Virus record (IMG/VR): IMGVR_UViG_3300018063_000343
Location: 1-32,709 of that record
Reading direction: 5' to 3' (one strand)
Length of the DNA stretch: 32,709 bases
Source of the DNA: a virus
Part shown: positions 21,335 through 28,765 of the stretch, piece after piece
Position numbering within the stretch: the stretch's first letter is position 1
Layout of the letters: the number at the start of each line of letters is the position of its first letter
Notes under the pieces: generated by a model
What the model was told of the DNA's origin: nothing
The model's input: only the letters and a program-made list of their open reading frames with translations
Database searches by the model: none
Made by a program: the position numbers and the translations under genes

Positions 21335-21745
21335 ATGCTTAACCTATCCGCAGGACTATCGAATTTGTCCGTCCAAACCACCATGCGGGTCACCGCCGAC
21401 GACCTGGAAATATACGCCGACCCGCCCCTCACATTCGAGGCCATAGGCCGGGTCAACGACACCCTACACCGCGAGCTGGCGGCGTGGGCATCCGCTGGCT
21501 ATCCGCCCGACCAGACCGCCCGTTTTATTCCCCGGCTATTTTTAAGCGTAGCGCAGAACGGCCAAAGCTACCCGCTCGCCACTCCGGACGACGCGCAGGC
21601 GTTGCGCGATGCGGTCGGCGATGAGTTTCTCGCCAACCTTGTCGAGAGCTTTTGGGATTATGAGTTTAGCTATTTCAAAAAAAAGAGGCTCGCCTCTATG
21701 AACTTATCAGCGGGGCCGAGCAACGGGAACGTACCCACACCGTAG
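21335..21745 (+). CDS. tail assembly chaperone, short form (G-like)
   Basis: I chose ATG 21335 (AAGGA nine bases upstream); ATG 21317 is an in-frame alternative inside the heptamer repeat. The 136-residue product is what ribosomes make without shifting. Helical segments (NDTLHRELAAWASAGYPPDQ, DEFLANLVESFWDYEF) match the small tail chaperone placed before the tape measure in siphoviruses. Its last 17 residues after the slip site would be absent from the longer form. Confidence 0.8.
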   Translation: MLNLSAGLSNLSVQTTMRVTADDLEIYADPPLTFEAIGRVNDTLHRELAAWASAGYPPDQTARFIPRLFLSVAQNGQSYPLATPDDAQALRDAVGDEFLANLVESFWDYEFSYFKKKRLASMNLSAGPSNGNVPTP

Positions 21746-21963
21746 CCGGCCAGACGTTCACGATCAAACCCTCGCGCGTGATGGCCGAGCAGTTCCTCAG
21801 TGCCATTGCCCAGGAATTCCCCGAATTTATCGAAGTGAATTCAGTCCTCCGCCTGGCCGCGCTGACCTGGCCGAAGTTTGGCATCAGCGCCGCCGATTTG
21901 ATCGAGCTTGATCCCTGGGTAGTTGAAATGATCAGAGTTAGTTTAGTGGACGGTACATCCTGA
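21335..21963 (+). CDS. tail assembly chaperone, -1 frameshift product (GT-like)
   Basis: A -1 shift at A_AAA_AAG (21679-21685) continues into an open frame ending at 21963, giving about 209 residues. The extension contains TFTIKPSRVMAEQFLSAIAQ and ends in WVVEMIRVSLVDGTS. The downstream frame has no good start of its own near the slip site, and the arrangement (short form, slip, long form, tape measure) is the conserved siphovirus pattern. The longer form chaperones tape measure assembly and is not part of the finished tail. Confidence 0.85.
21679..21685 (+). other. programmed -1 ribosomal frameshift site A_AAA_AAG
   Basis: The zero frame reads TTC AAA AAA AAG, placing the classic slippery heptamer A_AAA_AAG in phase. 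It is followed at once by AGAGGC-TC-GCCTCT (21684-21697), a short perfect inverted repeat that lies closer to the slip site than usual stimulators. No upstream SD-like stimulator is obvious. Confidence 0.85.
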
Positions 21964-21981
21964 GTTTATCGAAGGGTTAAA

Positions 21982-24564
21982 ATGGCTGTTGTTATTCCCA
22001 TAACAACTAAATACGACGGTGGTAAGGGCTTCACCGACGCCGAACGCGACGCCAAACGCGCCCAGCAGGCGGCGACCCGGGCGACGCGCGAGCAGATCGC
22101 GGAGCATCGGCGCTTTACCAGCCTGACGGCCAAGCTCGACCGTGATCTGGCCTCAGAGCAAAAGAGACAGGCCAAAGAGCTTGCCGACTTCAAGGGCAAG
22201 CTCCGGACCGGCGCGGGGGCCGCCGCGCTCGCCGGTGGTATTCTGGTTGGGGCTGGGGTCGAAGCGGTTGGGGCCGCCCGTGAAAGCATCGCCGCCGAGG
22301 CAGAGCTGCAGGCCGCGCTTAACTCCACCGGCCAGGCCGCAGCGGGCTATAAAGCGGAACTGGCGGGCCTGGCTAACGAACTCCAAAACACCTCCAATTT
22401 TAGCGATGAAGCGGTGATGCACGCCGAGACGCTGCTGCTGACCTTTACCAAAATCGGGCGGGGCGTTTTGCCCGATGCGACGAGAGCCGTAGCGGATATA
22501 GCCACACTGATGGGCGGCGATATGCAGGCCGCTGCCATTCAAGTTGGCAAGGCGTTAAACGACCCTATTAAGGGACTTGGCGCTTTAACCCGAATTGGCG
22601 TTACTTTTTCTCAGCAGCAAAAAGACCAGATTAAGGCAATGGTCGAGGCCGGCGACGTGGCCGGGGCGCAGGCGGTCATTTTGGCCGAACTCAATAAGGA
22701 GTTTGGCGGTCAGGCTCAGGCGGCGCGGGACGCGGCGGGTGGGACGCAAGACCTCAAGGTTTCCTTTGGTGAGCTTCAGGAGTCCGTTGGCAAGCTTTTG
22801 CTGGCGATTGGGGACGGGGGCGTAACCGGGGCCGTCGGTGGCTTTTTGGATAAATTGAACGAGGGCGCACAGGCGTGGACGGGGGCAATTGAAAATATAC
22901 AGTTGCTGGCCAAGGCCAACGACATCCTTGCCGACAAAACGGGTGAAGCCGCTGCGATGGAAAAATATCGCCAGGCTAATATAGCCCAGGCGAACGCGGA
23001 AAGTGACGCCCTTTTTGGCTGGTTGCAAAAATTGATCGGTGCGCAAGTCCAGGGGTCAGCCAGCGCCGAGGATTTTGGCGCGGCTGTCCAGCAAGCCGCC
23101 CAAGAGCAAGCCGCCGCGAAAGCCGCCGCCGAAGGGAACGCCAAAGCCCTCCTAACCGAAGGCGACGCCGCCGAGGATGACGCCAAATCCCAGGAGGAAT
23201 TAGAGAAGGCCCTCAAAGCCGCCAACGCCGCCCGGCGCGACATAGCCGGCAGCCTCATCGACATCACCGAAAAGGCCGCCGCCGACAGTGCCAGGGTGAA
23301 CGAGGATTTCGCCAAAGAAGACGCCGCGCTTCTCTCGGACCACTACGAAGCGAACCAGAAAATCACCGCCGACGCCGAAAAGGAGCGGCTGCAGAACGAG
23401 AAGCAGCTCGCCAAGGACCTCCTTGACGTAGACAAGGATCTGGCCAAAGACCTCGCCAAGCTGGATAAGGATCTCGCCAAAGACAAGGCCAAACTCGACC
23501 GCGACACCAACAAACAAATCACCCGCATGCAGCAGGACGCCGCCCGTGAGGAAAAGCAGCAGCGCCGGGCCAGGCAGATCGACGCGCGGGGGGACCAACG
23601 GCTCTTTAACTTCGATATGCGCCAATTGGCCGCCGAGGGCGAGTTCAACGCCATTCAGCAGGCAATGGAGCGGCGCGAGATCGAGAAGCAGATCGAGGCC
23701 GAGAAGCTGACCGAGGAGCAGCGGGCGGCAGATGATAACCAGCGTATCGAGATCGACCGCGTTCGCCAGGACGCCGACGAGCGCAAGCGCGAAATGGAGG
23801 CGGAGGCCGAGGAGCGTAAGACCGAGCTGGAGACAGCCGCCCAGGAGCGCCGGGATCAGCTTACTGAACAGGCCGCCGAGGAGGAGGTCAGGCGACAGGA
23901 GGAATTGACCCAGGCCCTGGCCGACGAACAGGCCAGCTATGACGAACGCCAGGCGGCGCTTGTGGCGGCCAGGGATGAGAAATTGGCGGCCATCGAGGAA
24001 GGCAAACAGGCGGCGATTGCGAAGCTGGCCGAGGAGTTGACCGAAACCGGCGACCTGACCAAAGAGGAATTGGCAGCGCTTATACCCCTGGCCGGCGAAT
24101 TTGGCGAGGACGCGGGCGCGGCGTTTGCCTCTGGCCTGAGCGCCGGCTTTGCTCGCAACCAGCGCATTGATCAGATGGTGGCCGGGCTAGGCACGGGCCA
24201 GGGAGACACTGACCGCCCCTCCTCTCGCCCCGGCGCTCAAAACCGCAACCCCGCCCCGCCGCCTCGCCCTTCCTCGCGGCCCGGCGCTCAAAACCGGCGC
24301 TTTGCCGAAGGCGGCGCGTTCACCGTCGGCGGGGTTGGCGGGCCGGATAGCCAGCTCGTGGAGTTTATGGCCACGCCGGGAGAGCGGGTGATCGTGCAGC
24401 CGGCGGGCGGCGGAGGTGGCGGCGGCATTGTCATCAATCAAACCATTAACGGCGGGGGTGAAGAATTAGCCCGGCGTATCGCGGCGGTGACGAAAGCGGC
24501 AGCCGAGCGGGAGCTCGAGCGCTTTTACTCGGAGGTCATCGTGCCGTGGGCGGGGGGTGGATAG
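21982..24564 (+). CDS. tape measure protein
   Basis: An 860-residue protein with GAAGGG upstream. It has a hydrophobic Ala/Gly-rich stretch at about 72-95, then a TMP core (LQNTSNFSDEAVMHAETLLL). A long charged coiled coil spans about 420-680 with repeats such as DKDLAKDLAKLDKDLAKDKA. At the C-terminus, FAEGGAFTVGGVGGPDSQLV and a Gly run are typical of tape measure proteins. Two near-identical Pro-rich units (PSSRPGAQNR) lie around residues 750-775. By the usual ruler rule (about 1.5 angstrom per residue) the tail would be near 130 nm. It sets tail length and enters the host during DNA ejection. Confidence 0.92.
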   Translation: MAVVIPITTKYDGGKGFTDAERDAKRAQQAATRATREQIAEHRRFTSLTAKLDRDLASEQKRQAKELADFKGKLRTGAGAAALAGGILVGAGVEAVGAARESIAAEAELQAALNSTGQAAAGYKAELAGLANELQNTSNFSDEAVMHAETLLLTFTKIGRGVLPDATRAVADIATLMGGDMQAAAIQVGKALNDPIKGLGALTRIGVTFSQQQKDQIKAMVEAGDVAGAQAVILAELNKEFGGQAQAARDAAGGTQDLKVSFGELQESVGKLLLAIGDGGVTGAVGGFLDKLNEGAQAWTGAIENIQLLAKANDILADKTGEAAAMEKYRQANIAQANAESDALFGWLQKLIGAQVQGSASAEDFGAAVQQAAQEQAAAKAAAEGNAKALLTEGDAAEDDAKSQEELEKALKAANAARRDIAGSLIDITEKAAADSARVNEDFAKEDAALLSDHYEANQKITADAEKERLQNEKQLAKDLLDVDKDLAKDLAKLDKDLAKDKAKLDRDTNKQITRMQQDAAREEKQQRRARQIDARGDQRLFNFDMRQLAAEGEFNAIQQAMERREIEKQIEAEKLTEEQRAADDNQRIEIDRVRQDADERKREMEAEAEERKTELETAAQERRDQLTEQAAEEEVRRQEELTQALADEQASYDERQAALVAARDEKLAAIEEGKQAAIAKLAEELTETGDLTKEELAALIPLAGEFGEDAGAAFASGLSAGFARNQRIDQMVAGLGTGQGDTDRPSSRPGAQNRNPAPPPRPSSRPGAQNRRFAEGGAFTVGGVGGPDSQLVEFMATPGERVIVQPAGGGGGGGIVINQTINGGGEELARRIAAVTKAAAERELERFYSEVIVPWAGGG

Positions 24565-24568
24565 ATGG

Positions 24569-24940
24569 CTACGTTTGTTGCCAGGCTGGATGGTTTTTGA
24601 GGTTAGCAATAAATTGGGCCGTGGCTGTCTTACGATACGTCTTTTTGAGATTATTAAATTCCGTGAGGGCGCTCAACATATTCACATTAAGCAATTCATC
24701 ATAGTTACCCGGTGGGACGTTTGAAAACCTTAATATTGTCATAGTGCCACGTCTTGATAATTGTAAAGTGCCCAAAGAGCCAAGACGATATTTCAAGAAA
24801 AATCCTCTTTCGGCTCGCTCAAACATAAAGTCTGAATAGAGAAGACAATCAGCAATAATGGCTTCGAGGTTTTCAACCGTGGGGACCGTCAACTCAAACA
24901 TACGCTCACCCAAGCCGTCTGGTAAGTCTGTGAAATTCAT
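24569..24940 (-). CDS. minus-strand moron, hypothetical protein (123 aa)
   Basis: A 123-residue protein on the strand opposite to all surrounding tail genes, and visibly more AT-rich than they are. It has its own promoter and no SD; the ATG lies where transcription should begin, so the mRNA is probably leaderless. Sequence features include ELTVPTVENLEAIIADCLLY, an aromatic-rich middle (FMFERAERGFFLKYRLG) and a basic C-terminal helix. No family is recognised. Such inserted single genes (morons) in tail operons often serve lysogens or exclude other phages, but here that is inference. Its stop is 4 bp from the tape measure stop, on the opposite strand. Confidence 0.75.
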   Translation of the reverse strand: MNFTDLPDGLGERMFELTVPTVENLEAIIADCLLYSDFMFERAERGFFLKYRLGSLGTLQLSRRGTMTILRFSNVPPGNYDELLNVNMLSALTEFNNLKKTYRKTATAQFIANLKNHPAWQQT

Positions 24941-24946
24941 AACCGG

Positions 24947-24974
24947 ATTATAGCGATATGGCTCAGGTTTTCAA
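24947..24974 (-). promoter_or_regulatory. leaderless promoter of the moron
   Basis: On the minus strand: TTGAAA (plus 24969-24974), 16-bp spacer, TATAAT (24947-24952), then six bases to the ATG (24940). The predicted start of transcription is the A of ATG. The promoter overlaps the first codons of the plus-strand tail gene at 24958. Confidence 0.75.
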
Positions 24975-25293
24975 AATCAACTCTACCAGTCTCACCAGAA
25001 TAACCAAAGGCGATTGGCTCGACGAACCCGGCGACAGCCAGGCTCTCGACGGTGTCACACCGCTGGCCCGCTGGCGACGGCACCGGTGGCAGGCGGATGT
25101 ACTGAGCGCGTCGGAGTGGAATACGCTGCGGGCTTTGGAGGGGGCGAAGGTGAGTATTACGACGCCGAATTATAGCGACCGCAACGCGGCGGATTATGTA
25201 AGTTACTACCAGGTAGATTTTGAACAACTCAGTGGTGACCACCAAGGCCCGGTAATGGTCAACGTGGTCGCGGAATTTTTGGTGAGGCTATAG
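24958..25293 (+). CDS. small tail protein 1 (111 aa)
   Basis: A 111-residue protein with a beta-rich N-terminus (VFKINSTSLTRITKGDWLDE) and a Trp-containing middle. It is the same length as, and adjacent to, the next gene, and the two may be distant relatives. Position after the tape measure suggests a distal tail component. The first codons carry the moron's promoter on the other strand. Confidence 0.6.
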   Translation: MAQVFKINSTSLTRITKGDWLDEPGDSQALDGVTPLARWRRHRWQADVLSASEWNTLRALEGAKVSITTPNYSDRNAADYVSYYQVDFEQLSGDHQGPVMVNVVAEFLVRL

Positions 25294-25629
25294 ATGGCAA
25301 CTCCAACTTTTGTAGTTAATGGGTCGATCACCTTCCATGGTGTTCAATCTACCTGGCAGCGCGTGGTCAAGCGGAAAAACGCGGACGGGTCAATTGATTA
25401 TCAGCCCTATGCGCTGAATGTTTGGGAGATTAGTCAGGCCGAAATGTCCAGCTATTTGAGCCTGCTGGCCCAGAGCGGCCATCGGCTAACGAGCCTGGCG
25501 ACGACGGATATCGAGGATGTGAACAATGGGGCGACGTACACGAGCGCGGAATTGGCGGTCGTGAATTGCCAGCAGGTGGGGAGAAGAGCGGTTGGGATAC
25601 GTTGTGAGTTTCGGGTGGATGTGAGCTAA
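25294..25629 (+). CDS. small tail protein 2 (111 aa)
   Basis: A 111-residue protein, beta-rich (TPTFVVNGSITFHGVQSTWQ) with a helix in the middle (SQAEMSSYLSLLAQSGHRLT) and ending in strands. GTGAGG lies upstream. Likely a tail tip or distal tail component by position. The end overlaps the next ATG by one base. Confidence 0.6.
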   Translation: MATPTFVVNGSITFHGVQSTWQRVVKRKNADGSIDYQPYALNVWEISQAEMSSYLSLLAQSGHRLTSLATTDIEDVNNGATYTSAELAVVNCQQVGRRAVGIRCEFRVDVS

Positions 25630-26486
25630 TGGCTGCTTTGGACCGTTATCTTGAAAGCCCTACAGGACTTGAAGGTGAGATTTGGTCGGGTCGGCTGTTT
25701 CGGGCCAGATTTATGTGTGATGACCCTACGGTCGGCGCAAGCATAGCTATCTATTCCACCAAGCCGCCGGTATGCCATCTCATCCTAACCCCCCGCGTCC
25801 AAACATTAGCCAGCGCCACCGCCTGGGATATCTCCCCTTCCGGCAGCGCCACGTCCACGATCTCTACCTACACCATTGACTTTGGCGGCGGCGGCGTTGC
25901 GAACATAACCGGCGCGGCCTGGGCCGGCGCAAAGACGGGCACAGTCACTTATAACGCTATTGGCAGTTACACCGTTGAAGCGTTTGTAACCGACCTGCTG
26001 GGCACCACAAGCCAGCATTGCGTTTCAACTGTCGAAATAGTCTTACCCGAAGAGCGGACCTACATCGGGACCACCGATTTAGGCGTGTTCATTATGATAG
26101 CCGGCGCGACACCCGTCGCCTCCAACACCGGCCTGACCGGCGATCAACTGAAGCTCCGCGCCCTGCGCGTCCACCCGGCCTATGCGGACCTGCCCGGCAG
26201 CCAGCAACACGTCTGGATTGCGACGAAAGCCGGGGTTAGCTACAGCACGGACGGGGCAGCGACGTGGACCAACATCACAGAGGCGACGCTGGGGACGCCT
26301 GTCAACACGGCGGCGGATAGCCCGGCGCCGACAGCGGCGGATTTGGACAATATTGACATTGCTTTTTGTCCACAGGATAGCCGGCGGGTTTATTTGCTCA
26401 GGACGTGGGCCTCTCCCAAGCGGGCGTGGCTTTACAAATCGGATGACTACGGGGCAAGCTGGAGCAACACCCAAATTTTCGTCTAA
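25629..26486 (+). CDS. tail protein with PKD-like domain and Asp-box repeats
   Basis: A 285-residue protein. Residues about 55-140 look like a PKD/Ig-like beta domain (WDISPSGSATSTISTYTIDF, then YNAIGSYTVEAFVTD). Residues about 145-285 contain Asp-box (BNR) motifs (STDGAATWT, KSDDYGASWS) of a sialidase-type beta-propeller. Two Asp boxes are too few for a full propeller, so it may be incomplete on its own and pair with the gene at 27039, which has similar propeller-like features. Likely an adhesion or surface-binding tail protein. Confidence 0.7.
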   Translation: MAALDRYLESPTGLEGEIWSGRLFRARFMCDDPTVGASIAIYSTKPPVCHLILTPRVQTLASATAWDISPSGSATSTISTYTIDFGGGGVANITGAAWAGAKTGTVTYNAIGSYTVEAFVTDLLGTTSQHCVSTVEIVLPEERTYIGTTDLGVFIMIAGATPVASNTGLTGDQLKLRALRVHPAYADLPGSQQHVWIATKAGVSYSTDGAATWTNITEATLGTPVNTAADSPAPTAADLDNIDIAFCPQDSRRVYLLRTWASPKRAWLYKSDDYGASWSNTQIFV

Positions 26487-26490
26487 GTCT

Positions 26491-26544
26491 CTTGTCCCCC
26501 AAGGGGATAGCAAGGCTTATCTGACTACTGACTACTGACTACTT
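26491..26544 (+). repeat. hairpin plus half-copy C of the heptamer repeat
   Basis: A nested stem (CTTG-T-CCCC-CAA-GGGG-ATAG-CAAG, 26491-26514) is followed by a 28-nt stretch (26517-26544) identical to the right arm of copy B. No matching left arm is present, so this is a half element or a remnant of a deleted one. It lies just upstream of the next ORF. Confidence 0.85.
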
Positions 26545-26556
26545 AGGTACTATCTA

Positions 26557-27042
26557 ATGTCCTTTTGGAACTTTCTAACCGACGTGGAAAGCTGGACAGG
26601 CTCCGCCGCCTGGACGGGCAGCGAGGGCCACCCGGCGGGCTGTCTGAGCGGTGGAAATGGATTTGATCAGGGACGGGTTGTCAGCATCGTCACAGTAGAC
26701 ACCGACCCTTGTTCAATGTGGTATCGGGTCAAAAGCACGACTGATGACAGCCTCGCCGCCGGGACAATAATCGTCAGACTTTCTGCTAATGCGGTTACCC
26801 GGCTTGAGGTAGAGATTGAGATAGCGGTGGAACAAGCCGGGTTGCCCTATGATACTGGTTGGCTTAAAACTTCCGGGCTTCTGGCAAATGAGACCGTAAC
26901 CGGCCTGTCAATTGTAACCGATGCGGGCACATCCAACGGCTACACAGTTTATGTGGATACGGTCTATGTGGCGGAGGCGGAGCCGGGCGGGTCGGAGTTT
27001 ACGCACAGCGCGGGTGGGGTGCCGGGGGCGGTGATGATTTGA
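26557..27042 (+). CDS. jelly-roll-like tail protein (161 aa)
   Basis: A 161-residue beta-rich protein beginning MSFWNFLTDVESWTGSAAW and resembling carbohydrate-binding or jelly-roll modules (alternating strands, VSIVTVDTDPCSMWYRV and IIVRLSANAVTRLEVEI). It ends GGVPGAVMI in a TTGA overlap with the next TTG start. It may be a carbohydrate-binding module that originally formed part of a larger propeller protein. Lack of a good SD leaves the start moderately sure. Confidence 0.6.
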   Translation: MSFWNFLTDVESWTGSAAWTGSEGHPAGCLSGGNGFDQGRVVSIVTVDTDPCSMWYRVKSTTDDSLAAGTIIVRLSANAVTRLEVEIEIAVEQAGLPYDTGWLKTSGLLANETVTGLSIVTDAGTSNGYTVYVDTVYVAEAEPGGSEFTHSAGGVPGAVMI

Positions 27043-27626
27043 GCGCAATCGCCGTGTCAGCCGATGGTGACAACATCTTCCTGGCCCTTGAAAACGGCTC
27101 TGGCTTTCCCGTGTTCGTCAAGGCGTCCCGGTCAGACCTGAGTACGTGGACAAGCGTATATGCGCCGGGGGCGGGTAGCTCGGCCAACGTCGCCAGTGTT
27201 CCAGCCGATGCGGATAAAATGTTATTCTTTGGGTACTTCGGCTCCGGCGCTCAAGTCATCTCGCATACTGTCAGCACGGGCGCGGAGGTCAACATATCCC
27301 CGGCGGGGTTGACCACCAAAATCGTTAATGCCCTGGTTAGCAACCCGTCCGACCCGAATGAGATTGATATAACCGTGGGAACTGACCAGGACTTACTCAC
27401 CACCGTCAACCTGGGCACGGCGTGGAGTACGTTATATGCGACTTTGGGCGTGAACGCAACCGCCATGGCGGTGCGTTGGGATGACCCGGATCGGGTGTTT
27501 GTGGCGGGGTATGATGGGGCAGATGTGGATTTACTGTTTAGTCCTAACGAAGGCAGTACGGTAAGCGACGTAAGCGGGGCCGCTTTAAAAGCTGCTTTAA
27601 ACGTCACCAATGTGGAGTTGACCTGA
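27039..27626 (+). CDS. propeller-like tail protein (195 aa)
   Basis: A 195-residue protein from TTG 27039, overlapping the previous stop. It shows repeated strand pairs such as AIAVSADGDNIFLALENGSG and RWDDPDRVFVAGYDGADVD, ending with an SPNEG-type Asp-box-like turn. It is in the same reading frame as the Asp-box gene at 25629. It looks like part of a beta-propeller. Weak start codon and overlap suggest expression by translational coupling. Confidence 0.6.
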   Translation: MSAIAVSADGDNIFLALENGSGFPVFVKASRSDLSTWTSVYAPGAGSSANVASVPADADKMLFFGYFGSGAQVISHTVSTGAEVNISPAGLTTKIVNALVSNPSDPNEIDITVGTDQDLLTTVNLGTAWSTLYATLGVNATAMAVRWDDPDRVFVAGYDGADVDLLFSPNEGSTVSDVSGAALKAALNVTNVELT

Positions 27627-28765
27627 TGCAACGAAGGGTTGAGATAACGCCGATTAGCCTCTCCGGTGACTTGCGGGCCGGCGGCTGGACTATGACCGCC
27701 GCCGTAGCGGGTGATACCGACCTCGTTACCCCTGGTCAGTACCTAAGATACAAGGGCCGCAGCCTATCAGGTTTTGTTGACCCGGCACTTAGAATGGCTT
27801 TTGACGGGCACGTATTGGGCCAACCTGATTTCAGTTTTGATCGCTATTCCTCCCAGGCTCAAATCCAGCTTGCGACCGCTCACGCGCATCTCATTGGCGG
27901 GTCGCTTCAGGACCTCTCCTTTGCCGTGGTCGCTTCCCCGGCCAACTCCCACGAGGCGACAAGCTGGCGCTTCTCGGAGATGATTACCCACATCCTGAAG
28001 TTTCATACGAACTTCTTTTACGATGCAACCGGCGCGGCGGGCAGCCCAGAGGGGATTATCACCACGCTTGATTTTGACAGCAGCAGCACCCTGTTTGGCA
28101 CCAATGGGGATTATTTCATTGTCAATGGCTCGACTAACCTCTGGGCCACACTTCAGGCCATAGGCGGTGGGGAAGAGGGAGGCGGGGAATTTTACCGGAT
28201 ATGGTGCACCCGCCGCAACGTCCTGAGATACCAACCCGCCCCCCCCTTCATCAGCCCCCAGCCCGCCGCCAAGGGCACGCTCACCAAGCAGCATCTACGC
28301 GGGTCGGTGCAGGTGCGCTTCCACAACAACCAGCCCGGACAAAAAATCGGGCAGGTGCAAATTGTCGCGGGCATACGGCCGGCAACGATATTTAACGCTC
28401 AATACCCGGCGTCGCCGGGGGATGGGAAGATATTGCAACGCAAGAGTGGAATTTGGGCGAATGACCAGACGCGGGCGAATTTGTTGGCTACACGGTTATA
28501 TAAGTGGCTCACCCGGACCTGGACTATAACGGTGTCAGTGGATGCCGGGCTTGTGCTTTTCGGCGACAATGGGCAGGGCCTGGAGCTTGGGGATCGGTTG
28601 CTGCTGACATTCGATGGCCCGGCTTTTGAGGCAGATACCGGCTCAGGTGTCCACCTAAACTTGTCTGCCCAGAGCGTTTTCATTTATGGGATCAACGTAA
28701 ATTTTGACCCGGCCCGGCGCACGGCGACGGCCCAACTAACCCTTGAAATGGACAATTCGGCCTGA
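27626..28765 (+). CDS. tail hub / baseplate protein
   Basis: A 379-residue protein with an overlapping ATG (TGATG). The N-terminal VEITPISLSGDLRAGGWTMT and domain order (strands, then helices, then beta domain, ending TATAQLTLEMDNSA) resemble tail hub proteins of siphoviruses (late control D-like or distal tail-associated). Residues about 195-260 form an extended Pro-rich segment. It would sit at the tail tip between tube and fibre. Assignment is from position and general form. Confidence 0.6.
   Translation: MQRRVEITPISLSGDLRAGGWTMTAAVAGDTDLVTPGQYLRYKGRSLSGFVDPALRMAFDGHVLGQPDFSFDRYSSQAQIQLATAHAHLIGGSLQDLSFAVVASPANSHEATSWRFSEMITHILKFHTNFFYDATGAAGSPEGIITTLDFDSSSTLFGTNGDYFIVNGSTNLWATLQAIGGGEEGGGEFYRIWCTRRNVLRYQPAPPFISPQPAAKGTLTKQHLRGSVQVRFHNNQPGQKIGQVQIVAGIRPATIFNAQYPASPGDGKILQRKSGIWANDQTRANLLATRLYKWLTRTWTITVSVDAGLVLFGDNGQGLELGDRLLLTFDGPAFEADTGSGVHLNLSAQSVFIYGINVNFDPARRTATAQLTLEMDNSA

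Noticed and set aside
22153-23654. Several minus-strand open frames within the tape measure gene.
   Set aside because: Low-complexity reverse readings (Ser/Leu/Ala runs) of the coiled-coil codons.
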